Assembly: GCA_950022655.1 (NCBI GenBank)
Contig: OX465587.1
Location: forward strand, 22,943,716 to 23,007,715
Length of the DNA stretch: 64,000 nt
Direction of reading: 5' to 3'
Origin: Alentia gelatinosa
Taxonomy: Eukaryota; Annelida; Polychaeta; Phyllodocida; Polynoidae
The notes under the pieces were generated by a model. The model had not been told where the DNA came from. It saw only the letters and a list, made by a program, of their open reading frames with translations, and did not search any database. Positions 37,601 to 49,900 of this stretch are shown piece by piece. The translations under genes were made by a program, and so were the position numbers. Numbering within the stretch: position 1 is the stretch's first letter; each line of letters opens with the position of its first letter.

Positions 37601-40600
37601 ATAACTAAGTTGGGTTGGGTTTTATTTGGTTTACAGCGGTGGGACTCATGCTATGCAATTTTATATTTACTGGATATAATGTGCAGCTAGAGTGGCCATC
37701 AAATTAAGCCAATGTATCCGTGATCTAACTCGGAACATCCAACCTCTGACATTCAAGCTCTTCATGCACCTACCCAATGCGAATGGAATTCCCAATTACA
37801 AAGGTGTCAAAAAGTAATAAATACTTGATGTTATGCTTACGGTTGGCGTGTACTGCTCTTCCTGATTATGTGCGACTATGTCGAGTAGTCGTTTCCACCA
37901 GCCCTAATGCCCGTTTCATGTTAGTTTATATAGGTCAGTGGTAAAGTGGGCCTTTCTACACAAGACGAACTGTACTGGACACTATTAAGCATCAAGCATA
38001 ATGGAAATACTCATTGAAGTAAATTGACTGTGGTACATCCCAGCCGAGTTTGTAAGATTCAGAGAAACTATATAATCTTCCAAATGTCAAATACACATAC
38101 TATAGATTTGTCTTGAGTGAAGTGATTACCTACCATAAAACTATGATTCTGGTCGTTTCTGCTTGGAGTTTCTCGCGCACTTAGATACACACCTAAACAG
38201 ACATATGCAGGGAGATAAAGTGCCAGGAGAGTAAGAATCTCGTACCGATATCTAAAACAATGAAAATACAAAACTAAAAAAAGACTTGAGTACATTAGCA
38301 AAAATGTTGGCATTCAGTTCAAGAGATACATGATTACTATGGTAACCCTGTTGTTTGAACACCAACAAAAGTAATTGAAACGCTCCTTTTTTTTCTTCAC
38401 ACACTTCTTTCCTTTTTTTTTATTTTACCAAACTAAAACAGGCGGGAAAAGTGGGCTGCCGCTGCCGCTCCTCCCTAGGGCGTGATTAAACGGCGCGCGG
38501 CTGTCGTAATAAAAGTGAATTTGTTCGCTGCCGTTGGCGGGACGTTTGGTGCCAGCGAGCAGCCCGCACGCTAGGCCGGGGTGTGCACGGGGAGGGGCTC
38601 GGGCCGGGGCCGGGGAGGGGCTCGGGCCGGGGCCGGGGAGGGGCCGGGGCCGGGGAGGGGCTCGGGGCGGAGCCCGGGTAGAGCCGGGTGAGGCTGCTGG
38701 CATTTTGATAGATGAAGTGTGTACGCCCGTCTCCAAAACAACGCCGCCAAGTCTTACCTGATCAGGTGGAACAAGCTGGGGTTCTCGTAATGGACGGGTG
38801 GCATGGAAAGATAGCTACCGCCGAGCTCAGAGTGAGCGTGTTACGTGCAGTCAGGTATCCGGGCACGTCAGTTACACGTTTTCTGGATACTATACAGATA
38901 ACAGTTTTTCACTTTTCTATTGAAATCAATTTTTTTTGTTAAAAAAAGATAGTTTGAAGTGAGCCTCATTCTTGCAAATAAAACATTGATTTGAGCGTCC
39001 CCACACAGCCTTAGCTTGATATCATGGCAAACATTTATCTGTTTTCCCAGGCTCAGAGGCAGTAAATTCAACATTCAAAATATTTCCACTTTTTTCCTGA
39101 CCGCAACTGACATCTATGGATACAAATCAGCTCCATTGTGTTTTTTTCTCTTTGAATATTCTGTTACCTCTCTTCGGTTGAATGAGAACAAAATCGAAGT
39201 AGAAAGAAACTATTTGTCAGCGAGTATAAATACCTGGAGTTTGGAAAAGGAAAAAAAAAAAGTACGGTCGTTGATGCAATGAAGTGTCAACCTTTTATAG
39301 AAAGAATCCCTGACAGTTATCAATTAACATTTCTGATAAGATATTCTGTATGCATCGATAAAATTAGCCGTGATCCATTCACATTTCCCTTCCTGGCATT
39401 ATTAATAAAAACCACGATCTTCCACACCCGTGTAATGGTGGTTGGGTTATATAATAGCATTACTATATACATGTAGTTCAATAACCAGTTTACTTATTAA
39501 TTTTGAGGCAGTTTATTTCGAGTCCTACTAGTTCAGTTTCTCAGGAAGTCTTAATCGGGGGTAATTGAATGTGTATTGGATACGCACACAGAGCACTTAC
39601 ACGTAGAAGGAATGAGAGGAATGAACGACTCGACATTCTGATGTAAATAAACCTCAGGGGTGAGTCGATTACCTGTAAAGAACTCACGATAGAAAAGTTG
39701 ATTAGGCGCGGATGAGAATCTCATTGTCTTCATTTTTAATGGGATGATTGATCTAAAGATAGACTCGTGAACCTCCGGGACACGCGGGAGCCGCCTCTCT
39801 ATCCCTCTCACCGCGCTAGGTGTTTCACGTCTTGTCTCAGAAGTCAACGTTAAACGTCTAAAATCAAGGTTTCATATTTCAGCTCACCCCTGGAATAAAT
39901 GTACATAGGCTTAACATTGGAAACTCGTTCTCCATGCCCCTACAAATATTGCCGTCCGTTCTCCATGGTCTATATCCTGTTTGTTGTCCATTCTTTTAGT
40001 GTGTAGGTGGTGAGATAAATACAGAAAGCAACTCGTTTTGGTCAAAGAAGTCATTCTCCAACTCGTTTGAATGCTCCGTGATATTCACTCGGCTGTTGCC
40101 TCGCTCATATCACTCCGCATCAAATTCGTGGAGAACGATGACTTTGATCAAAACTTGTTGGTTTCTTCTTTAATACTTATGTAACATAATGCAGAGGGGT
40201 CCTGCCAACGAGTATAGAGAAAGGTCCTACCAACGAGTTTAGAGAAACTCTTTGGTCCTACCAAGATGCTATACGTTATGCCATCTGCCATTCAGCCACC
40301 GCCCCAAAAACTAGTGAACTGAATCGTTAACCTGTTTGCTTTTATAATTTTGAGTCAGATTTACTAGGTCTTTTTGCCGTGAATGGGGATATTGAAGATG
40401 TCTTCCAAATTAAGGTATAGGTTATAGAATAAGGTTAGGAGAATAATATTCCCACTAACTCGGTCCTGGACAGTTTCCGTTTACAATTAATAGCAAAGTA
40501 GTCAATTGTTTTTAAATTACCGACATGTTTCGGGCCGTTTAGCCCTTCATCAGGGTGTACTTTATTGCATAAAGACTGGAGGTAATGTCATGTTATAGAA

Positions 40601-43600
40601 TATAACATGACATGATTTGCTTGGGTATATTTTATAGACTGAACGACATCTTTTGGCATTTTGGAATACAGATGAATAAATATTTATGATTTAAACCACT
40701 TCCGTTTCCGACTTTGTAAACGTTATCCCGAACTCCCATCTGTAGAAAAATTAAAGCATCGCATGTTTAGAAATGATGGAACTAGTGTTATCATAGTATA
40801 CCATTGAAATGGCGATTTTGTGGATTATGACATTAATCATAAAGCCACATATATATACTAAAATATACTTTTCACTGAAGCACATATCTACATCTTTGTC
40901 GGTGGAAGTGGAAGTACTCTGCTGTGTTAGGCAGATAAAGTTAGTCCGATGCCAAAACCAATAAAGGAGAGGGTATTTTTTTATTATTGATGGGCTTACT
41001 GGGCGCAGTCGAGGTCTACTAATTGTTTTTAGAGGAACAACTAACTGCTGAAATCTACTTTTACATACGAGGGGCACACTCCACGAACGAGACATCCCTA
41101 TCTGGCTCTACGCCAACAGAAAAGTAATGTCTCGTATTTCGATCTAAAATCCTAGAATACTAATTAAAGCCATAATTGAGATATGCAGATGTGATTATTC
41201 CATGACGATACTGTAAAATGTGAACTTCCGCCATTCAGGGAAATGGATAAAGAGGAAAATGGATAAATTGCAACGCAGAGATTTCTCTGAAATGTATTGT
41301 ACTGATAATATTTCATTAATGGGGAAATAAATTGTCTGAAGTGTCAGATTGACTGTATTCTAACCAGGGTTCTTGTTGAAACAAGCACATCTCCCACCAT
41401 ACGGCAATCAAATGAATTACACAAAAACGATGTACTTATTTGAGTATACTGAATAGAAAATGGTCCGTTGATCAATAAGGAGTGCGACCTTATTAGTTTT
41501 GTTTACCCAGGGTAACCATGGGAAGAAATATTACGTTTCAGATCAGATGGGAGCTAAGTATAAAGAAGGAAATTTCAAAAAGGGGAATCAAGTATATAGT
41601 AGTCGTAGTATCAATAAGTTCCAAGGGTATTTTGTTTGAAAACTAATATCCAAGTGTTACTGTATGAAGAAGCAAGAGGAGTATTCGCACGTTTTACAAA
41701 TGCTTTTGGGACGGCTACAGAAACAATGTCCGGTACTGGAAACGGATTAGACGTGTCACGTGGTATGTCACGTGAGCCGTACCGTGAAATGGAAAGAGTA
41801 AATCCCGCACAAACATCCTGGAACTGTTGACTGTTGACGTTCAGATTTGATAGGAATGTATCCGGGTATTGTTCCTGATACTCAAATAATCCTTTCGTAA
41901 GAATCTGTGGGTTTTGAAAAATCAGAGACTGCATGATGCCAGCACGGCATCAACTATTGGCTATTGTGCTAATATTGCTACAGCACCAAGTGTATTAGGA
42001 ATGTGTAAGGCAAATTCTGACACGTTTTAAAGAATACATAAGATTTGTTGCATGGTAAATCTCAAGTTTCTCTATACAAAGACATTTTAACTCACGATAC
42101 CATTTTGATCATGCTCCCTGTACAGAGAATCAAAATCGTGGTTTTCGCCAGAAATTGTACACGTACTTTTTAGGTAAGATGTAGACAATTTTGCACATGC
42201 TATTTACGCGGATGTCGTCGTCAATATTCACTGAAGTATAGATAGATGTGATGCGACTTCTAAGCTTATTGTTGCTGGATTCATCGGATTGACTAGAAGG
42301 TTGCATCGCGGTCTCGTCATCCAAGTCCTTGGTTGCATGGACTGTAGTTGTGTCGTCTAACGTTCCTCTACCTGATTCATGGAGCTTTTCCATATGACTT
42401 CTGATTGTACTATAACTAATCATTCCGAATCAAAACTGTAATAAAAGGGAAATATGGAACATATTAACCTACTTTATAGCGATCTTTAACAAAAACATAT
42501 ACAACTCTATTATTAAAAAAAGCGAATCAAGTAACCCATAAACTCCCAATGAAGTAAGTCTGACACACTTAAAAACAGTTTTTACCCTATTATTAGTACA
42601 TGTAACAGTAAAGCTTTGTTAAATCTGGACTCAGTTCACATTATAAGATCCTGAACTTAATTCCTGATCCTCACACCCGGTTCGGAAAAAGGAAACGCCT
42701 GGTGGACTTTTACATCTTTAAAAATTAGAGATATGAGAGTAACCTGTACGCTGGTATACCTGGGTACATATCTCCCGAAATTCAAATTAACGGCCAACTT
42801 CGTATTAAAACAGCAGTGGCGTACAGACGTAATATATGAGTCTGGAATGCGTTTGTCATGTTTCATTCAGGGTACACTACTATTTGCCAAGGCCCTGTTA
42901 TAAAGGAGAATCAGGGGATAGTTTCGGGATTTATGAGAATGCCGCCAGGGCTGGCCTCTAACGTCACTGACCGCTCTGACGACGCTACGTCATGATGACG
43001 TGAGGGACGTCAGTGGAGTATGAATGCACGATAGAAGATGTGTGAACCTGCAGCTCGCTGTTGTCCGCCCTCAGGGCATTGTGTTCAGTGTTTATATATC
43101 ACACTGACATGGACGTCATGTTGGAGGGTATTTTTCTTTAACTTCTCCCAACACCTTGATATCTCTAGGTGCTCAGAGGGAAAGGAGGGCGGCAAGATGC
43201 AATACAGCATCACCTCTGCTTTTTCACCAAACTCATCCCAGCCCAACGTATACTTAGTTAATCATGTGTATAGAAGTTATACAGAAATTATAGGTGAACT
43301 TTGGTAGCGTTTAAATACTACAAAAACTATAGTCTAATCAGATGTGACAGAACGAAGAATAACAATTCTTAAAAGTGAGTTTTAGTCTCAATGGAGCTAT
43401 ATTCGAATGCATGTACCGAAACAAGATCAACATCAAAATTAACAGTGTAATCACTTACCAAATATTTTTGTGGTGCATATATATCCTTATTATATCAAAA
43501 TTACATAAATGTAACAGAATGCATTTCTCCATGTTAGTAAATCAGTTATATATCACACGCTGACAACATTCAAACGATGTATTTTTGTGAAGTAGTTTCT

Positions 43601-46600
43601 CTCACGAGATACACATATCCTCTGCCATATGACATCGGTCCAATCTACAACATCCTGCCCACTTCCTGTCCACATATTTGGGACCTAGAACTGGACAAGT
43701 GGCTGAGAAATGGCCTGTGAAGGGGTCAGTGAACTGAACGGGCAGAGACCCTGCACTGTGTTATGCCTCAGTGTGGTACCGCGGTGTAGGAGCGCCGACG
43801 TCCGCTGTCACGGTACTCGTTTATAGGGATTTATCATGCAGGACCACCTGACCCTAGACGCATGTATCTCCACACCTTCACGGAGACGTTGACGGCCAGT
43901 CAACGAACTCATTAACTAACTACAGAGAATCTGCGCATTTCTGTTTGATTCTCAAGAGTGTGGAACTATTGGGGGATGGGAGGGGGGGAGGGGCTAACCA
44001 ATGCAGAGTAAAAGTAGAGGAATATTGAAAATAGAAAGTGAGGTGGTTTTTTTCTGAAGAAGTTAACTTAAACATGAAATATATGGAGTAATCGCATGTT
44101 TTATAGAATTTTGAAAAGTGGAAAGAATTGGTTGATTTTTATTGATTTTCTGATAGGAATTGGGCTCTCGAAATATTTTCAGATAACTTTTCAAATATGG
44201 CAGATTAGTAGACAAGCGACGCTTTCGATGATTGTTTCCTTCAGTATACTTACCTAGATTAAGTACCTCGGATAAACACCAACTTACAAAAGAGATACGA
44301 TATGGCTAATTTCTGGGCAGGCAGTAGACTTGCTCAAGTCTTTGATTATGGACATTCATTAAATGATTAATCAAAATCAGAATAATGTTCATCATAGTAT
44401 GTATCCTTCTATGACTGACCAATGAATCCCAGTGAGGAGGGTAGCCATAGGATGCAGGGACTGGAGCCAGTCTAGGCAGGCAGGTGTTTCAGGTTGTTTC
44501 AGTCTATGAACAGACACAGACATTTCTCTACTTCCAGATTCCTGCAGCCAAATGAAATGTAACACCTTAAATGCCAGTTCCATCTGAATTCAACCATGAT
44601 ATTTACAGAGATAAGTAACACACTGTTGTCTCTGTTACAGGTGACCAGGAGGGGCAGTGCCGAGCACACAGCAATCTGGGCGCGTCCTACTTCTCCAAGG
44701 GTAACTACAAAGAGGCGCTGACACATCACCGGCTCCAGCTGGTGCTCGCCATGCGCCTCAAGGACAGGAAAGCCGCCTCCACCGCGCTCAGCAGCCTCGG
44801 CCATGTCTACACTGCTATCGGCGATTACCCCAACGCGCTCGCTAGTCACAAACAATGCGTTTTGGTCGTCAAACAGGAGAAGGACCGCCTTCAGGAAGCA
44901 CGAGAAATCGGCAATGTGGGCGCAGTGTATCTAGCCATGGGTGACTTTGATAGTGCCGTTGAGTGCCACAACGAGCACTTAAAGATAAGTAAACAGCTGA
45001 AAAATCGGACTGAGGAGGCACGGGCTTATAGTAATCTGGGCAGTGCCCACCATTATAAGAGGGATTACGAGAAGGCCATATCTCACCACAATGAGGTGCT
45101 CCAAGTAGCTCAGGAGTTACACGATAGGACTTTAGAAGCACGGGCGTATGCTGGCTTAGGGCATGCATCCCGTTGTCAGTGCGATTACCAACAGGCAAAA
45201 TTCTTCCACGAAAAGCAATTGGACAATGCCTTGCAGACAAAGGACAAAGTGGCAGAAGGACGGGCTTGTTCGAATCTAGGCATTATCTACCAGCAGTATG
45301 GGGAATATGACGCAGCACTCAAACTCCAAAAAGCCCACCTCAACATCACGAAGGATTTGGGTGACCGGGCTAGTCAGGGTCGAGCGTATGGCAACATTGG
45401 CAATGCTTACAGTTCCATGGGTGACTATGAGCTTGCTGTACGGTTTCACAAACAAGAGCTGGCCATTTCGAAAGAGGTGAATGACCGGCATTCGGAAGCC
45501 TCCACTCATGGTAACCTCGCTGTGGCTTACCAAGCACTCAATATTCATGACAAGGCCTTATTGCATTATAACCTCCACTTGAAAATGACCAGGGAGCTGC
45601 GTGATATTGTGAGCGAGTCGCGTGCTCTCAGTAACCTGGGCAATTATCACTGCTCGCGAAAAGACTTCACTACTGCCATTCCATACTATGAACAGCACTT
45701 GATTCTGTCCCAGGAGCTCCACGATGTGGAGGGGGAAGGGAAGGGGTGTCATAAGTTAGGATATGCTCATTACTGTTTAGGGAACTATAAAGAAGCAATT
45801 AGGTATTATGAGCAGGATTTGGCGCTGGCCAAAGACCAGCAGGACAAGGGAAGCATGAGCAGGGCTTATTGCAACCTGGGGCTGGCATACAAGGCACTTG
45901 GCGAATACAGTAAAGCACTGGAATGCCAAAAATACTTCATGGCCACTGCCCATTTAACGCAAAACTCTGCAGCTAAATTCTGCGCCCTAGGGAATATTGG
46001 TGATGTCCTCATGAAGCTAGGTGAGATGGAGGAAGCTGTGAAAATATTCCAGCAGCAGTTAGCATTAGCGAAACACCTGGAGGAGAAGAGACTAGAAGGG
46101 ACGGCCCATGGCAACCTGGGCTCAGTGCATAGGTTCCTGGGAATGTACGATAAAGCGTTAGCGCACCACACACAAGAACTGACCATCTTCCAGGAGATCA
46201 ATGACCTCAAAGGGGAGTGCCGCTCACACGGTAACCTCGGCAATGTCCATATGGCCCTCGGCAAGTACAGCAATGCCTACCGCTGTTACGAGGAGCAACT
46301 CGACCGGTCGCGGGACCTCAAGGACAGCATCATCGAGGCCCAGGCGTACGGGAACCTGGGTATAACCAAGATGAACATGGGGCATTTCGACGACGCTATT
46401 GGATTGTTCGAGCAGCAGCTGGCCCTGCTGGAGCAAGGACAGGGACAGTTTGTGATGATGGATAAAGGCCGGGCATTCGGCAACCTGGGCGACTGTTACG
46501 AGGCGCTGGGAGACTTCGACGAGTCCATCAAGTGCCACGAGCAGTACCTGGCGGTGGCCTTGAACAGCGGCAACACCACCGACCAGGACAAGGCCTACAG

Positions 46601-46956
46601 AGGACTGGGCAACGCGCACAGGGCCATGGGCAACCTCCAGCAGGCTCTCGTCTGCTTCGAGAAACGCCTCGTCGTGGCGCACGAACTCGACAAACCCGCA
46701 GCCAAGGGCAGCGCCTACGGAGAGCTGGGCTGCCTGCATAGTCTGCTCGGTAACTTCGAGCAGGCCATCTCGTGCCTGCAGAACCAGCTGCGGATCGCGC
46801 GGGACATCGGGGACAGTATCGGGGAGGGCGACGCGGCCTGCGGACTGGGCGGCGTGTACCAGCAGATGGCCGAGTACGAGAAGGCCCTGGAGTACCACCA
46901 GCTCGACCTGAGCATTGCGGAGGACACCCGCAATGCCCAATGTCAATGTAAGTTAC

Positions 46957-46987
<31 letters not shown>

Positions 46988-49900
46988 TTATTTATCCTGT
47001 AAAGATAATCAGTCTGTACGACCGGTATGAGCTACCTTAACAGCAATATTCGAGGTAGATCATTTACAAATCTGAGCAGATACTCATGTAGTCTTCACAT
47101 AGACAAGTTTAAAGCACGATTAAATAATATTACATTCATAATCTTCGTTGAGTAACAGCTCGTTTTGTCAATAGCAAAGCTATTGATCTATTACAAACTT
47201 CAATAAACAGTTTTTTTACATTGACAATACACTTTTGGTAGGACACTTTATGGTATAAAATTCTCCTCTATGTAAAGTCTCGTTTTCCTAGAAGGACCTC
47301 CGGGACGTTAGAGTTCCCCTACCCACCTACCTATATTACCTAGGTGCAGTTTTCAGTCTTCAAAAAATGGTTTATCCCCTAGGGTTTTATGTATTATCAT
47401 TTTAATTTTAGTTATATATGTGTTGTTTTTCCTTTGCACAAGATTAAATGTAAATGGTTAACGTACGAAGCTATACCTGTTATATCATGTACATGTGGAA
47501 TTGATAATCATTGTTTCGATTTACTATCAACTACTTGAACTAGTGAATGTTTAAAGAATAACCTTACATGATTGACATATCCGCGGTAATTACACGTATT
47601 GATAAATTCATATGTAATTTTTGTTCTCGTATTCATTTTCACCATGTTGATGGAAGAGAAAATACAGTTTCAGTAATGCATGGCCATCCACCAGAGCGCC
47701 CCAATGACAGTCCGTGGTATGATTACACAAGTTTACACTTTGTCTTGCAGGTCGAGCGTATGGTAACTTGGGCTTGTCTCATGAGTCTCTTGGAAACTTC
47801 GAGAAAGCCATCTCTTTCCAGGAGCAACATCTGAGTATAGCAGCCCAGATAAATGACAAGTCAGCCAAGACGTTAGCCTACAGCAGCCTCGGTAAGTGGA
47901 CCGTGTGTCAGTCCTTTTCCTGGATCCCTCTTAAGGACCTCTGAGTAACATTTATTCTGGTTGTTATTCAATATTTCATAATTAGATAGTTTACCAACAT
48001 GTGTGGCATTCTTACAATTCCACGTCGTTGAGCAATACATTGATATCAAGATACATCTGAACTTGATTTGAACGAATACTTTTCACTCATGTAGTGTCAA
48101 ACCTAGTTCAAACCGCTATTTCCATATGAATATCAATGATTTAAGGTACCGTAATGGTCATGAGATGATCTACCTAGCATATCTATATTGTATGTAAGAA
48201 GCGTCCTGTTCTTTGTAAAGTCCTTTTTGTTATGGCCTTATCTGAGAAGAACGTCCTTGGACCACAGTTTGGATCTTTTTTGTTTATCTTACCACTAATA
48301 TAAAACCCCATAGGCTTAACATTGAGTTTCCGTATGTCACGCTGACTGGCATACGGAGTTTTATATGCCACTAGTGGCATACAGAATCATTATCACGTAA
48401 TATTCCAAAATCGAGGACACGGTAGGATAAAATCAAAACCTGATTCGTTTTATTCTTGGCCACTGCATGCCACTCCTGGAGTTCGGGCCTTGGACTTCAC
48501 TCAGCTTTGCCTCATGAAGTCACTATGCCAAACTCAAGTCGTAGCATACGGTGGCCAAGATTAAAACTCATCCAGTTTTATGATAGTACTTGAATAATAA
48601 TAAAAAAACCTATGTCAACCTATACTCGTCATGTTCGCACAGGCCGGGTGCGCCACCCTATCGGCAACTACCGCCAGGCGGTGCAATCCTTAAACTACAG
48701 TCTGGTTCTTTTTCTGTGTTTGAATAATAAAAAAAACCTATGTCAACCTATACTCGCCATGTTCGCACAGGCCGGGTGCACCACGCTATCGGCAACTACC
48801 GCCAGGCGGTGCAGTACTTACAGCAGGGCCTGCAGATCGCCGAGCAGCTGGCGCGCCGGGAGGACGAGGCCAAGATCCGCCACCGTCTGGGGCTGGCCCT
48901 GTGGGGGCACGGGGACCTGGAGGAGGCGCAGCACCAGCTCTACCGGGCGGCAGACTACTTCGAGTCCATCCGACGAGAAGCTCAAATCAGCTCAGACTAC
49001 AAGTTGTCTTTGTTTGACCTGCAGACGGCGTCCTACCAGGCGCTACAGGTGAGGTCATGTGTGGGGTTAGTGTGGTGTGCGGCGGCCGTGGAAAAATCCG
49101 CATCTCGTTGAATTGTATCTCTATTGTTTGTTTAACTTGTAACGTATAATTTACAGGCAATATAAAGAATCTTGATGTAAGCTGTATTTAAGTCAAGATT
49201 GTCCTGTCACTGGAGAAATAATTCATTTTGTGCTAAAAAATATTATCCCAAAGTTAGTCTCTTTTTCACTACTTAGTCACTTAGCCACTCAGTCATAATG
49301 ATTTTATCAAGAAGTGCCCGTCCCTCCCCATGTGTCAGCAAATGTCGCTGCCCTCAATTTATCGTAATCGGCTCTTCCCTAATAGTAGTTTTGATATGAA
49401 ACGAAGTTAAACAACAAGTTGAAATCAGAATATATATCTGTATTTATATAAATTGTGTATTTCTTCCCATACCATGCAAAACATACATGTACATGGTATC
49501 ATCATAAATTTTCTAATGAGAATAATGTACAGTACCTTTCTCTCCACCACTCAACCTACAAATTCACATATGTATGTAAACCATCGAATCCTTGTATATA
49601 CCCGTATTCATATCCACCAGCCATAGTCTATGACGTCCGATACACTGTTTCTTGTTGGGTTTTTTTTTTCATATTTTCAAATACGATCAAGTCTCATATT
49701 ATGTTATTAGAGGGCTCGTATCGATCAATCAGTAAGTCTCATCGGACAATACCTAGTATACATGTGCATATATAGTAAGTTGAGACTAAGAAGTTGAGAC
49801 TTGTACACGTTGAGACTAACCCCGCCTCTCTGCACGTCCCGCAGCGCGTACTCGTGGCCCTGGGACGCACGGACGACGCGCTCGTCGTCGCAGAACGCGG

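Larger units (their letters stand above)
36320..44640 (+). other. TTC28: TTC28 intron 3
   Basis: 8321 bases, GTAAGC...TTACAG, phase 1; the longest complete intron here. Contains a GC-rich G-tract patch (38440-38700), a fold-back element (39898-40170), a hammerhead-like motif with an adjacent perfect hairpin (40515-40613), paired E-boxes (41757-41774) and a CRE-like cluster (42986-43012). Minus-strand open frames at 40751-41095, 41611-41934 and 42130-42423 are of uncertain meaning. Confidence 0.85.
47892..48770 (+). other. TTC28: TTC28 intron 5
   Basis: 879 bases, GTAAGT...GCACAG, phase 1. Contains fold-back copy B (48302-48583) and, directly after it, the partial duplicate of the exon 6 start. 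Confidence 0.85.

Noticed and set aside
46224..46946. 240-codon minus-strand open frame
   Set aside because: Antisense shadow of the TPR exon; its repetitive Val/Leu pattern mirrors the forty-residue repeat.
48612..49052. 146-codon frame starting in the exon 6 duplicate
   Set aside because: It reads real exon 6 in the wrong frame, giving an Arg/Ser-rich translation; homology supports the other frame from 48771.
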